From FEN-1219 sp963744305 (GTDB taxonomy: Bacteria; Pseudomonadota; Gammaproteobacteria; Steroidobacterales; Rariloculaceae): a DNA stretch of 64,000 bases. Below the pieces are notes generated by a model, which worked only from the letters and a program-made list of their open reading frames with translations, did no database searches and was not told the origin of the DNA. A program made the position numbers and the translations under genes. The stretch is taken from positions 81,116 through 145,115 of the forward strand of contig CAVUTF010000016.1 in NCBI GenBank assembly GCA_963744305.1. Reading direction: 5' to 3'. Shown here piece by piece: positions 45,883 to 55,000 of the stretch (its first letter is position 1; each line of letters opens with the position of its first letter).

Positions 45883-47177
45883 ACGCGGCGCTGCGCGCGC
45901 AGCAGGCGGTATGTGTTGAGCACTTTGGCGTCGAGCTCGCTCGGCCGAGCGGTCATCGCGTACGCGCCGAGGCGGCCCAAGCGCGCGACGTTCGCTCCGA
46001 TCCCGCGCCTGTAATCCCGCGCGGCGAGCGCGCGATACGGATCCAGCCAATCGTGCGCGCGCCGGGACGCAAGCTCGATGACCTCTTCGCTCAAAAGGCC
46101 GACCACGAATGGCAAATGCTGCGGGACGAGGAGCTGCACGCTCTGCGCGAGCGGGCTCGCGGCGGAGGGCTCGTAGAGGTCGGTCAGAATCACCGCGAGG
46201 CAGCGATGACGCACGAGCTTGCGAACATGCAGCGCGGCGGTCAGCACGTTCGACTCCACCGGTCGCGGCGCGAGATTCGTGAGGGCGCGACGGATGCGCA
46301 CGACGGCGCCGCTGCCGCGGCCAGGCCCGAGAGTCACGATCGGAGTGTCCGCGAAGACGATTACCCCGACCTGGTCGTCGCTCGCGACGCTAACCTCGGC
46401 GAACCGAGCGGCGAGATTCACGTAATGCGACAGCTGCTGCATTCCGTCGATCTCGGTGCGGCTCGTGCGTCCGGCATCCACCAGGACCATGACGGTAAGA
46501 TGCTGATCCTCGCTGAACACACGTGTGATCAACCGCGACGTGCGCGCAGAGGCCTTCCAGTCGATCGCGCGCCGCGGGTCTCCGGCGCGGTAAGCGCGCA
46601 GGTGATTGAGCTCCTGACCGCCGCCGAGCGTAGCTTGCGCGGTCGCGCCGATCTCGCTCGAGCCGACCTGCGCATTGCGCGGGCCGAGGGTATCGGGTTG
46701 CACGACGATGCGACTCATCATGGGCAACGAGCGCGACCACCACGCGAGCTTGAGCGGCCCTTTCACACGTACCGGCAGCGCGGGCCACGGTTTTTCGCCG
46801 AGCGTCACCGGGAATGCGTCGACGCGCTCGAGCACGGCCGAATCGGGCGCGATGACGACACTGCGCGCGGCCGGATCGCCGCGCACGCCGTCAGGAAACG
46901 TGACGGCGAGCTCCACCGCGAGAGAGCGTCGCGTGCCGTTCGTAAGTTGCAGCTCGAGCGTTTCAGTGCGACCGAGCTTCAAGGGCGGCCGCGCGAGCAG
47001 GCGCCCGGCCAATTCGAGCCGGCCGGTGATGGACAGCTCGTAGACGAGGCCGACGACCACGACGGCAACCAGCGCGCGCCAAAACAGGTCGGCCACCAAT
47101 AAATCGCTCCATAGCGCTACCACGCCGACCAGCGCCGCTAGGGCGAGCGCGAGCGTAGCGGCTGGTGTCAGATTCAC
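45879..47177 (-). CDS. DUF58 (vWA-like) membrane-associated protein
   Basis: 432 residues. Two N-terminal membrane helices (ATLALALAALVGVVALWS, ALVAVVVVGLVYEL), then the DUF58 core ELNHLRAYRAGDPRRAIDWK with SARTSRLITRVFSEDQ, followed by a vWA-like domain (VMVLVDAGRTSRTE). GTG 47177 overlaps the MoxR stop (GTGA). DUF58 proteins pair with MoxR ATPases, thought to remodel or assemble envelope complexes. Confidence 0.92.
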   Translation of the reverse strand: MNLTPAATLALALAALVGVVALWSDLLVADLFWRALVAVVVVGLVYELSITGRLELAGRLLARPPLKLGRTETLELQLTNGTRRSLAVELAVTFPDGVRGDPAARSVVIAPDSAVLERVDAFPVTLGEKPWPALPVRVKGPLKLAWWSRSLPMMSRIVVQPDTLGPRNAQVGSSEIGATAQATLGGGQELNHLRAYRAGDPRRAIDWKASARTSRLITRVFSEDQHLTVMVLVDAGRTSRTEIDGMQQLSHYVNLAARFAEVSVASDDQVGVIVFADTPIVTLGPGRGSGAVVRIRRALTNLAPRPVESNVLTAALHVRKLVRHRCLAVILTDLYEPSAASPLAQSVQLLVPQHLPFVVGLLSEEVIELASRRAHDWLDPYRALAARDYRRGIGANVARLGRLGAYAMTARPSELDAKVLNTYRLLRAQRRV

Positions 47178-48127
47178 GGCGTCTCGCGTGGCACCGCGAC
47201 GGTGCCTAGTAGCCGTTCGAGCTCCGCGTGCGGCGACAATCCTTCGAGCACGGCATCCGGCGAGAGCACCATGCGGTGCGGGATGACCCACGGCGCGACG
47301 CGTTTGACGTCGTCCGGAACGACGAAGTCGGCCCCCCGCAGCGCGGCTTCGACGCGCGCGCAGCGCGCCAACGCGAGCGCCGCGCGGCTCGAGAGGCCAA
47401 GCGCTATGCTCGAGCTCTGCCTCGTTGCCGCGACGATATCGAGCACGTAGCCGATCAGCGCGTCGGACATGTGCACGTCGGCAAGCTCGGCTCGCGCGCG
47501 CTCGAGCACGCCGCGCTCGATGACCTCGATCGCGGCCGCGGCGGGCGTCTTGCCCGGCAAACCGTATTCGACGAGCACCCGTGCCTCGTTCTCGCGGCTC
47601 GGGTACCCCATGCGCGCGCTCAGCATGAATCGGTCGAGCTGCGACTCAGGCAGCGGATAGGTACCCTCGAACTCACGCGGATTCTGCGTCGCAACGATCA
47701 GGAAATCCGCCGGCAGAGCGAAGCGCGTGCCGTCGACCGTGACGTAGCGTTCCTCCATCGCTTCGAGCAGCGCCGATTGCGTTTTCGGTCCTGCGCGGTT
47801 CACCTCGTCGACGAGCACGACGTCGGCGAACAGTGGTCCTGGCCGAAACGAGAACTCGCCACGCTGCGAGTCGAACACGTGCACACCCGTCAAGTCCGTC
47901 GGCATCAGATCGGCCGTTCCTTGGATACGTTTGAATGCTCCGCCGAGCGCGCGCGCGAAGGTGTTGCTGAGCAGAGTCTTGCCGAGACCCGGCGGCCCTT
48001 CGAGCAGCACGTGCCCCGCACTGATCAGCGCAATCGTGAGCGCATGAATCACATCGTCTAGGCCGTACACGACCTGCGCGACTTGTCGATGCAGAAATCC
48101 CTCTAGCTCCCGCGCTTCCCGGGTCAT
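47174..48127 (-). CDS. MoxR-type AAA+ ATPase
   Basis: 317 residues. Walker A is GHVLLEGPPGLGKTLLSNTF, Walker B is ADVVLVDEVNRAGPKTQSAL, sensor 1 is FLIVATQNPREFEGTYPLPE, followed by SQLDRFMLSARMGYP. The C-terminal lid has LGLSSRAALALARCARVEAA and VPDDVKRVAPWVIPHRMV. ATG 48127 overlaps the DUF4350 stop (ATGA). It acts as the chaperone-like motor of this locus. Confidence 0.94.
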   Translation of the reverse strand: MTREARELEGFLHRQVAQVVYGLDDVIHALTIALISAGHVLLEGPPGLGKTLLSNTFARALGGAFKRIQGTADLMPTDLTGVHVFDSQRGEFSFRPGPLFADVVLVDEVNRAGPKTQSALLEAMEERYVTVDGTRFALPADFLIVATQNPREFEGTYPLPESQLDRFMLSARMGYPSRENEARVLVEYGLPGKTPAAAAIEVIERGVLERARAELADVHMSDALIGYVLDIVAATRQSSSIALGLSSRAALALARCARVEAALRGADFVVPDDVKRVAPWVIPHRMVLSPDAVLEGLSPHAELERLLGTVAVPRETP

Positions 48128-49399
48128 CCGATCGCCTCCCTTGCCTGTTGCAAAACGTTGTGCAGCCGCGCCAGGTCTACCGGGCGGCCGGTCGCTAGCC
48201 GCTCGTGGCACGTCCTCAGCTCCTCGTACGTGCTTACACCGAGCGCCGGAGTCGCAGCGAGCTCGGTCCACGGTGGATCGCTTCCCGTGCGGCAAGCCGC
48301 GTGCTCGGCGCACCTCATCGAACCATTCCGCCATGAGCATGGACCCCACGGCCAACGGGTCGAGGCGCCGCGCGAGGAACCCGCCCGCTGCCGCGAGAAA
48401 GTCGCCTTGCCGCGGCTCCGTACGTTCGCGCACCGGCGGCGCGAGCCTATTGCTCGAGCCGAGCAAGTAGACGAGCCACGCCGCGAGCAGGAACAGCCCG
48501 GTGTATTGCAAACGCCGATCGCGAAAGAATGCGCCCGCATCATAGAGGCTCGACAAGCCCTGATGCATGTCATCGAAGATCACGGCGGCGCCGGGAGCCA
48601 GATGGTGGCGGATGAGATTGGCGATGAAGTAGCGGGCGTCGCCGCTGCCCACGTTGTCGTTGGTCAAGAGCGTGCCGCTCGCGCTCAAGATGATCCGGCC
48701 GCGGCCGGAGGGCAACTGCCACATCGCATCGATACCTTCCGAGCTCTCCGTGGCTAGGCGCAGCACGAGCCGATCCGGGTCGTCGCTTTGCACTGTCCAC
48801 AAATCGCTCACTTCGTCGGAAAAGCCGCGCAGCGTTGCCACGTTCGCCATGAGCGGATGAGCCGTCGCGGGTATGAGCTCGAGCGCCGTCTCTGCCGGAA
48901 TCCTCGGGCGGTTCCGGAACGCTTCCGCGGCCGCGGCATCGCTGTCGTCTTCGGCGTCCCCGCTGTGCGCCGTGAAGCTCAAGCCGGTGATCGCGCCGAG
49001 ATCGGGTCGGAAGTTGGCGCCGAACGACGCCCATTCCGGCGTGTCGTCGAGCGCGGCGACGATCAGCAGCGTGTTGCCTTCGAAGACCCACCGCGCGAGG
49101 CTTGCGATCTCGTTGCGCCGCACCGGCGTCGAGCCAGGCAGCGTCATGATCATGATGTTGCCGGCCGGCGGGAGAGCGCGATCCCGCGCCGCCAAACCGT
49201 CGTCGAAGCGCTCTTGCAGGCTGACCGTCGATACGCCCTCGCGCTCGAGCCAGGTGGCGAGGCCCAGGTAGCCGTTGCGGCCCGGCTCGGTGCTCTGCGG
49301 CCGCGTAATCTCCCGCTCCGTTGGGCGCTGCACGAACAGCGCATAGACGAGCGCCAAGGCGCCAAGTGCGCCGAGCGCGGTGATGACGCGATCTTTCAC
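48124..49399 (-). CDS. DUF4350 membrane protein (frameshifted near C-terminus)
   Basis: About 425 residues. An N-terminal helix (VITALGALGALALVYALFVQ) anchors a periplasmic domain with PGRNGYLGLATWLEREGV, IMIMTLPGSTPVRRNEIASL, WVFEGNTLLIVAAL and GAAVIFDDMHQGLSSLYDAG, then a second helix LFLLAAWLVYLLGSSNR. A frame change near 48300 leads to ELAATPALGVSTYEELRTCH and the stop overlapping MoxR. Without it the frame would run on as a false fusion to MoxR. Confidence 0.88.
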
Positions 49400-50355
49400 G
49401 AGTGCACGCCGTCCTCGGCGCTCAAGGCGCGCACGAGCGATTCGCCGCCCACGAGGAGCTCCGCAAGCTCATGCGTGGCAGGTTGCCAACCGCCGAACGT
49501 TGCGCGTTCCGCTGCGCCTACAACAGCGGCGAACGCGACGCGCTGCTCGGCACCCAAGTCCGCCCTCGTGAGCAGCTCGCGGTGCGTCGCGCTCTGTGGG
49601 ATCGGCCCTCTGCGCCGCAGGCGGTCGAGCACGAGCGCGAGCAGCAGCACCGGCTGGCGAGCGAGCGGTGCGCGTCGCACATCTTCGATCGTTCGCAAGC
49701 GTGGGAGCTCCGCGCCGAACGCTGCGCCGTCATCGGCGGCCGTGGGGGGTGCGGCCCGGCGACCGATGATGCCCGTTGCGCGCAGCTCGTTGATCGCGAT
49801 CAGTGCCGTTGCGATCAGCAGCGTGATGCCGAGCAGGATCAACGCGATCGTGAGCCAGCGCTCCGAGACGGAGAAACCGTCGAGCCATCGTCCGAGCCAG
49901 CGTTCGAACCAGCCCGCGTCCTCATCAGGCGCTCTACCGAGACGCTCTTGTAACCATTGCATCGCCCGCTCCCAGAGCGAAAGCTCGAGCGGGGGCACGA
50001 GGGTAGCCGTTTGCGCGAGCGCCGCGTCGAGCGTGTCAGCCGAGATATCGATTGCCGCGCGAGTGGCCTCGTATTCCTCGACGACTTCGGTCAGCGTGAC
50101 GAAGGCGCTGCCGCTCAAATCCTCGGCCCAAATATCTGCGATGGCTTCGCCCCAGATGCCGTCGTTGATGCCGTCGACGATCTCCGGACACACCTCGCCG
50201 AGCAGCGGCGGCTCCGCGCTGTTGTCGCCTGCAAGGCGTCGTTGCTCGATGCGATCCAGGCACTCGGCAGTGCCTTCCGGCAAGGACTGCGTGCGCGCCG
50301 CCCCGGCAGCAACGCACGCGAGGGCACAAGCCGCGACCCGCAGCCGGAACGTCAC
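49396..50355 (-). CDS. DUF4129 exported/membrane protein
   Basis: 319 residues. GTG 50355 overlaps the upstream stop and gives a signal peptide (RLRVAACALACVAAGAARTQ). A periplasmic helical region is followed by one membrane helix (LTIALILLGITLLIATALIA) and the DUF4129 domain (PVLLLALVLDRLRRRGPIPQ, HRELLTRADLGAEQRVAFAA). Usual companion of MoxR, DUF58 and DUF4350. Intact. Confidence 0.88.
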   Translation of the reverse strand: MTFRLRVAACALACVAAGAARTQSLPEGTAECLDRIEQRRLAGDNSAEPPLLGEVCPEIVDGINDGIWGEAIADIWAEDLSGSAFVTLTEVVEEYEATRAAIDISADTLDAALAQTATLVPPLELSLWERAMQWLQERLGRAPDEDAGWFERWLGRWLDGFSVSERWLTIALILLGITLLIATALIAINELRATGIIGRRAAPPTAADDGAAFGAELPRLRTIEDVRRAPLARQPVLLLALVLDRLRRRGPIPQSATHRELLTRADLGAEQRVAFAAVVGAAERATFGGWQPATHELAELLVGGESLVRALSAEDGVHS

Positions 50356-51122
50356 GTGACGGCAGCGATGCGCTCGGCGAGGTCGCCGCCTTCGTGCCGA
50401 ACCTTGAGATCGAAATACGCTGCAAACATCAAAGAGTACAGAAGAGGCGTAACGACTCCGGCCATCAGGGGCGCGAGCACGAAGTCGATGTACCATGGCG
50501 CGGCGCCGGTCTCGAGCGTGTCGGGATTCGTGGCCACGGCGATCCCCACAATGATGCCGAGAATGACGTACAGCACGAGGACGATGATGGTTGCGATGGT
50601 CAACAGTGCTGCCGTGCGCCACCAGTGACCGCGCACGAGTCCGCGGCTATAGCTCAGGCTTGCGATCGGTCCCAACCGCTCCGTGACGACACCGTACAGA
50701 GCGAAGACGAGCGACACCATGAAGATCAGCCCGGGGATGATCAATAGCACCAACCCGACGGCGACAATCAGCCCGTAGCAAAAACCGGCGCCGAAAAGTG
50801 CCGGCGCGCGACGGACGCCGATCGCCAATGCGGCGCCTATCGACAGGTCGCTGCCGTGAGCGATCGCGTCGATGCGCGCGATTACCGCGCCCATCACGGT
50901 GAGCGTCAGTGCGATCAGAACGAGCGCGCCGAGCACGATCGCGATCACCAGGCCTGTGTCGGGATCCGGAACAAGCCCTTGCGCTGCTATGTTCAAGGGC
51001 GCCGACAAGAGCGTGCCAACAGCCGCCAGCACGAAAGTGCGTGACAGTGAAACCCGAAACAATTGGAAGCCGCTATCCAGTACGCCACCGATGGATTGCG
51101 GTGCCGTGGCAAGTGTGTACAT
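50352..51122 (-). CDS. Polytopic membrane protein, first gene of the MoxR/DUF58 operon
   Basis: 256 residues with about six helices, e.g. TGLVIAIVLGALVLIALTLT, LIVAVGLVLLIIPGLIFMVS and IIVLVLYVILGIIVGIAVAT. It resembles the helix bundle of DUF7847/glycerophosphodiesterase membrane-domain proteins (LFRVSLSRTFVLAAVG, LIIPGLIFMV). GGGGAG lies before ATG 51122. Five genes follow head to tail with 4-base overlaps. Transport or scaffolding role is likely but unproven. Confidence 0.82.
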   Translation of the reverse strand: MYTLATAPQSIGGVLDSGFQLFRVSLSRTFVLAAVGTLLSAPLNIAAQGLVPDPDTGLVIAIVLGALVLIALTLTVMGAVIARIDAIAHGSDLSIGAALAIGVRRAPALFGAGFCYGLIVAVGLVLLIIPGLIFMVSLVFALYGVVTERLGPIASLSYSRGLVRGHWWRTAALLTIATIIVLVLYVILGIIVGIAVATNPDTLETGAAPWYIDFVLAPLMAGVVTPLLYSLMFAAYFDLKVRHEGGDLAERIAAVT

Positions 51123-51229
51123 GACGATCTCCCCTGTAAGCCCCCGATCATCGTCGATCGGCAATCTTCCAGGTTCCGATATCAAGCGCAAGTCGATTAG
51201 GTCATGTTTCGCGCGAGTATGCTGGACAG

Positions 51230-51631
51230 TCAGGTGCAGCCCATCACCTGCTGCAGCCGAGCCGAGTCCAAATACTGGTGGAAGCTCGCGATCTTGTCCC
51301 CAGTGAACCGCCAGACGTGACATACCTGAACGTCCATCTCGTTGCCGGTCGGTTTGTACGTCCCGCGGTAGCGGGCCTCTACGACGACCGCGTCCGATGT
51401 CTCTAGCAGCGCCTCTATCGCTATCGACCACTCCAGCCACTCGGGCCCCGCAACCGCGAAGAAGTTTTCCATGATCGGCTCCTTGCCGATCCACGCGCGG
51501 CCCGAGGGTTGATAGGGATGCCCCTCTGCGAGGCGAAACTCGATCGCGGGATCGAATCGGGCGAGGATGCCCGCGACGTCGCCCTGCATGAACTTCTCGT
51601 AGACCGTTTTCACAATTTCTGCATTCTTCAT
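51230..51631 (-). CDS. SnoaL-like NTF2-fold protein
   Basis: 133 residues. NAEIVKTVYEKFMQGDVAGI, LARFDPAIEFRLAEGHPYQP, VVEARYRGTYKPTGNEMDVQ and HVWRFTGDKIASFHQYLDSA are typical of ketosteroid-isomerase-like SnoaL proteins. GGAGG precedes ATG 51631. It is divergent from the AraC regulator, which probably controls it. Ligand unknown. Confidence 0.87.
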   Translation of the reverse strand: MKNAEIVKTVYEKFMQGDVAGILARFDPAIEFRLAEGHPYQPSGRAWIGKEPIMENFFAVAGPEWLEWSIAIEALLETSDAVVVEARYRGTYKPTGNEMDVQVCHVWRFTGDKIASFHQYLDSARLQQVMGCT

Positions 51632-51722
51632 TGCGTTTTTCCTCCGGCTGACCGTATTGCGGCGAAATCCGTTTGCCGTCATCTTTCTATAGGGAATGTA
51701 GCGGGCGTGGCCGGAGCGGGTC

Positions 51723-52631
51723 TTGGCAAAAATTGCGGCGGAGTTGAGCTCGATGTTGGCGAAGCGCGCCATGCATGGCGCGCCAGCCGAGCTTTCGTCT
51801 CGTTTGGTCGCAGGAGGCGAGGGCTGGCTCGTCGAGGACGTTCTTTGCACATCCGGGCCGTCTGATCCTTCCTTCGAAGAACGTCACTCGTTTTTCCGAG
51901 CCGCAATTGTAGGAGCCGGCGCGTTTCAGTGCCGTTCGACGGCCGGCTTGGAGCTGCTTTCGCCGGGTTCCGTGCTGCTGGGCAATGCCGGTGAATGTTT
52001 CGAATGCGCCCATGAGCATGGCACCGGCGACCGGTGCGTCGCATTCAGTTATTCCGCCCCGTACTTCGAGCGGTTGGCCGTCGATGCCGGAATCTCCGGT
52101 CGCCTGCGTTTCGACGCGCTGCGCTTGCCGCCCGTGCGCGAGGTGGCGCCGCTGGCAGCCCAGGCTTGCGCGGCATTGCTGCAAGCGCCGACCGCACCGG
52201 GCGTTGCTTGGGAGCAGCTCGGAGTCGAGCTCGCGGCGACCGCGATCCGGCTCGCGCGAGGCGTTGTGCGCGGCCGGCGACCGCCACGCAATGCGGAAGG
52301 GCGCGTGATGCGCACGGTTCGGCTGATCGATCACGATCCAGCCGCCGAGCTCGCGCTCGACGAGCTCGCGCGCAAGGCGGCGTTGAGCCCGTACCACTTT
52401 CTGCGAACGTTCGAACGCCTCACCGGGGTCACGCCGCATCAATACGTGCTGCGCGCTCGCTTGCGCTTGGCGGCGACGAGGGTGGCCGTGGAGTGCGGCA
52501 AGATTCTCGACATCGCGCTCGAGTGCGGCTTTTGCGACGCATCGAACTTCAATCGGGCCTTCAAGGCGGAATTCGGGCTGAGCCCGCGCGCTCACCGCGC
52601 TCGCTACGGTCGTACGCGGCGGTTCAGGTAG
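51723..52631 (+). CDS. AraC-family transcriptional regulator
   Basis: 302 residues. The C-terminal double helix-turn-helix is clear: LALDELARKAALSPYHFLRT, FERLTGVTPHQYVLRARLRL and LECGFCDASNFNRAFKAEFG. The N-terminal cupin-like part (FEERHSFFRAAIVGAGAFQC, LLSPGSVLLGNAGECFECAH) should bind the effector. TTG 51723 follows GGAG; ATG 51753 is the alternative start. It likely controls the divergent SnoaL gene. Confidence 0.9.
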   Translation: MAKIAAELSSMLAKRAMHGAPAELSSRLVAGGEGWLVEDVLCTSGPSDPSFEERHSFFRAAIVGAGAFQCRSTAGLELLSPGSVLLGNAGECFECAHEHGTGDRCVAFSYSAPYFERLAVDAGISGRLRFDALRLPPVREVAPLAAQACAALLQAPTAPGVAWEQLGVELAATAIRLARGVVRGRRPPRNAEGRVMRTVRLIDHDPAAELALDELARKAALSPYHFLRTFERLTGVTPHQYVLRARLRLAATRVAVECGKILDIALECGFCDASNFNRAFKAEFGLSPRAHRARYGRTRRFR

Positions 52632-52665
52632 TATTGACTCGACCCTCAGGGGCGAGTGGACGAAA

Positions 52666-52788
52666 ATGAAAAGATTGGTCGCAGCTTGCATCGGCGGCAC
52701 GATCACGTCGGCCGATCCGGAAATCTACTGCGCGCTGGCGAACTCCGGGTTCGACTACCTCTGGCCGATCGAGGCCGCGGAGCGTTAA
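52666..52788 (+). pseudogene. Possible HpcH/HpaI aldolase N-terminal remnant
   Basis: A 40-codon frame reads ITSADPEIYCALANSGFDYL and ends W-PIEAAER before TAA. This resembles the start of HpcH/HpaI aldolases (AxAGFDFLWxDxEH), but nothing of the rest follows. The similarity is short, so it could be chance. Confidence 0.4.
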
Positions 52789-52792
52789 CGAA

Positions 52793-53164
52793 ATGGATCC
52801 GTCCGTCAACGTTTTCGGCGAGGCGCTCCAAGGCTGCAACGATCGACCGAGAACGGGTTTCTTTCGCGATGGTTGCTGCAATACCGGCGAGCAGGACGTG
52901 GGCTCGCACACGGTCTGCGTCGAGGTCACGAAAGAGTTCTTGGAGTTTTCGCGTTTCCGCGGGAACGATCTCTCCACGCCTCACCCGGAGTTTGATTTCC
53001 CGGGGCTGCAGCCAGGGGATCGCTGGTGCCTGTGCGCCGCGCGTTGGCTCGAGGCTCAGCAGCAGGGCATGGCGCCGCGCGTTGTCTTGAAGGGCACGCA
53101 TCAGCGCGCGCTCGAGATCGTGCCGCTGCAGCTGCTGAAGCAGTTTGCCGTCGATTTGAACTGA
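52793..53164 (+). CDS. DUF2237 family protein
   Basis: 123 residues. Strong family blocks: SVNVFGEALQGCN, RTGFFRDGCCNTGEQDVGSH, TVCVEVTKEFLEFSRFRGND and PGLQPGDRWCLCAARWLEAQ. The conserved cysteines (GCCNTG, WCLC) suggest metal or redox chemistry; the function is unknown. It sits five bases after the aldolase-like remnant and just before a PQQ-dehydrogenase relic. Intact. Confidence 0.93.
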   Translation: MDPSVNVFGEALQGCNDRPRTGFFRDGCCNTGEQDVGSHTVCVEVTKEFLEFSRFRGNDLSTPHPEFDFPGLQPGDRWCLCAARWLEAQQQGMAPRVVLKGTHQRALEIVPLQLLKQFAVDLN

Positions 53165-53178
53165 ACGGCCGGGGCCCC

Positions 53179-53253
53179 GGCGGCACGCAGTACATCGTGC
53201 TCGCAGTCGGCAGGGAAACACCCGCGGAGCTCATTGCGCTCGCTTTGCCGTAG
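53179..53253 (+). pseudogene. PQQ-dehydrogenase C-terminal tail (relic 1)
   Basis: GGTQYIVLAVGRETPAELIA followed by LALP and TAG is the terminal blade of a membrane glucose-dehydrogenase-like quinoprotein. No preceding part is present: the DUF2237 gene lies directly upstream. A second copy of the same tail ends the relic at 55813. Confidence 0.75.
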
Positions 53254-53280
53254 CTGTTGACGCACGACCGTTAACAATCT

Positions 53281-53647
53281 GAGACATCTCTCCCACGACC
53301 GATACGAGAGAAACACGAGCGCAAGACGAGTGCTCGCTTTTTTTCATTGACCACTCATCCGCACACGCTGATACTCGCTCCTGCATCGTCAGTCCGTGCG
53401 TCAGAGACCAAGGATCGGATCGACGCACCTCAGAGGACCTCCAAGTCCTCCGATGGTTGGGCGGGGGTTGGCGAGCTTCTGCGGCGGCACGTGATAGCGG
53501 TCAGTTTTGCGCTGACCGTAAGGAGGACTCTATCGCACGCGCGAACTCCGATACGAAACTCAACAATCGAGGAGAGCGAACGTGACAAGATCAACAGTTC
53601 TTACGAGCCTTGCCGCCTGCACTATCCTGGGCTGGGCGGCGTCCGTC
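53281..53647. repeat. Long direct repeat, copy 1 (upstream region plus start of haloperoxidase gene)
   Basis: About 365 bases closely match 55965-56350 with scattered substitutions and small indels. Shared blocks include CAGAGGACCTCCAAGTCCTC, GCACGCGCGAACTCCGATAC and the ribosome site and first ~22 codons of the following gene. There is no other coding sequence in the 328-base gap before 53582. Confidence 0.88.
53316..53344 (+). terminator. Probable Rho-independent terminator
   Basis: CGAGC and GCTCG form a short stem at 53316-53336, followed by CTTTTTTT. It would end the PQQ-dehydrogenase transcript of the ancestral unit. The counterpart in copy 2 has a less regular T-run. Confidence 0.5.
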
Positions 53648-54856
53648 GAAGCAAACGTCGTCGCCGAGTGGAACGCGCTGGCGGTGCAATGCACGGGTGC
53701 GCATCGAGGCGCTCCGGGGCAAGTGCTCGACATCGCCATCGCGCAAGCAGCCGTGCACAACGCCGTGCAAGCGATCGAGGGGCGCTACGAGCCCTACCTG
53801 GCCGGCGTTTCGGCGACGGGTGGCGAGTCGAGGGCTGCCGCCGCCGCGGCGGCGGCCTACAACGTGCTCGCAACGGTCTGCCCCAACTCGGTGGCGACGC
53901 TGCTCGCCCCCGCGTTCAAACCTTATCTCGACGGCAACGATCCGGGGCTCGCGGTGGGCGCCGCCGCCGCCACGCAGCTGCTCGCGAAGGTCCGTCCGGC
54001 GCCGGCAATGACGTTCATCGGCGGGACCGGCGCGGGTGAATGGCAACCACAACCGCCCGCAACGAATATGGCATTCGTGTACCTGGCCACGACCGAGCCT
54101 TTCACGATGACATCGCCCACGCAATTTCTTCCAGGGCCTCCGCCAGCGATGACCAGCGAGAGGTACCTGCGCGATTACAACGAAGTCAAGGAGCACGGGA
54201 ACATCGAAAGCCACCCTCCGGCCCCTGCGTGTCCCGCACCGCGGGAGACCGATATGGCTCGCTTCTGGGGGGGCAACTTAATCTTGCAATGGAACGACAC
54301 TGTTCGGAACATCGCGGTAGACCGGCAGCTCTCGATCGGAGAGACGGCGCGGCTGTTGGCGCTCGCGACATTTGCAGGGGCCGACGCGCTCATAGCCGTT
54401 TGGGACAGCAAGATCCACTACAATTTTTGGCGGCCGATCGCCGCCATTCGCCGCGCCGACGAGGATCCTAACGCCGAAACCGAGCGAGACGTCGACTGGA
54501 TACCATTCATCCAGGGGCCGCATTTCCCCCCGGGGTCGCAGACGCCTGCCTATCCCGACTATGTCTCAGGCGCAAACGGCGTGACCGGAGCGTACGTGAC
54601 GATCCTGCAGATGTACTTCCGCACGAATGCGTTCAGGTTCGAGATCTACAAAGGGACTGCACCTTCGGTCGCGATTTGCACTAACCCACGCACATTCCGC
54701 CGCTTCTCGGATGCCGCACAAGAGGTCGTAGACGCTCGGATCTTGCTGGGCATTCACTTCCGCTTCGCGGACACCGAGGCGCGCAGGTTGGGTGCCCGCG
54801 TGGGTTTCTGGACGTTCACGAACGCACTGCGGCCGGTTGGCCACGGCGGCGAGTAG
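53582..54856 (+). CDS. Vanadium-haloperoxidase-like protein 1
   Basis: 424 residues, exported (LTSLAACTILGWAASVEA). It has the PAP2/vanadate-binding layout: DSKIHYNFWRP (Lys and Arg of motif 1) at about 278-288, TPAYPDYVSGANGVTGA at 320-335, and DARILLGIHFRFAD with Arg and His at 384-397. In active haloperoxidases motif 2 is PSGH; here the His is Ala (SGAN). Vanadate or phosphate may still bind, while halide oxidation is doubtful. GTG start follows GAGGAG. Intact; a strong terminator follows. Confidence 0.87.
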   Translation: MTRSTVLTSLAACTILGWAASVEANVVAEWNALAVQCTGAHRGAPGQVLDIAIAQAAVHNAVQAIEGRYEPYLAGVSATGGESRAAAAAAAAYNVLATVCPNSVATLLAPAFKPYLDGNDPGLAVGAAAATQLLAKVRPAPAMTFIGGTGAGEWQPQPPATNMAFVYLATTEPFTMTSPTQFLPGPPPAMTSERYLRDYNEVKEHGNIESHPPAPACPAPRETDMARFWGGNLILQWNDTVRNIAVDRQLSIGETARLLALATFAGADALIAVWDSKIHYNFWRPIAAIRRADEDPNAETERDVDWIPFIQGPHFPPGSQTPAYPDYVSGANGVTGAYVTILQMYFRTNAFRFEIYKGTAPSVAICTNPRTFRRFSDAAQEVVDARILLGIHFRFADTEARRLGARVGFWTFTNALRPVGHGGE

Positions 54857-54873
54857 GACTATTGAAACCAAAC

Positions 54874-54894
54874 GGGCAGGCGGTTCGCCTGCCC
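54874..54894 (+). terminator. Rho-independent terminator of haloperoxidase 1
   Basis: GGGCAGGCG and CGCCTGCCC form a perfect 9-base stem with a GTT loop, followed by CTTTCTT. It lies 17 bases after the stop. Confidence 0.85.
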
Positions 54895-54908
54895 CTTTCT
54901 TACCCCCA

Positions 54909-54996
54909 TCAATTCTGGTATCCGGGCTTGCAATTGTAGGGCTCCGGATCCCAGGGGCTGCGGACGAACAGCTCTTTCTGGGTGAAGGGTTCCTTT
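54909..54996 (-). pseudogene. C-terminal relic of a DUF6152-fusion gene
   Basis: The minus strand reads KEPFTQKELFVRSPWDPEPY, then NCKPGYQN and a stop, nearly identical to the end of the intact gene at 58118. It lies after the haloperoxidase terminator, just as the intact gene follows the third haloperoxidase relic, so it marks a duplicated block edge. Confidence 0.85.
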
Positions 54997-55000
54997 CATT

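Noticed and set aside
47174..49399. Apparent DUF4350-MoxR fusion protein
   Set aside because: The fusion arises only from a frameshift near 48300; the other frame gives a proper DUF4350 end overlapping the MoxR start.
53591..54214. Long minus-strand open frame across haloperoxidase 1
   Set aside because: It is rich in Arg and His with no motif; it shadows a well-supported plus-strand gene.
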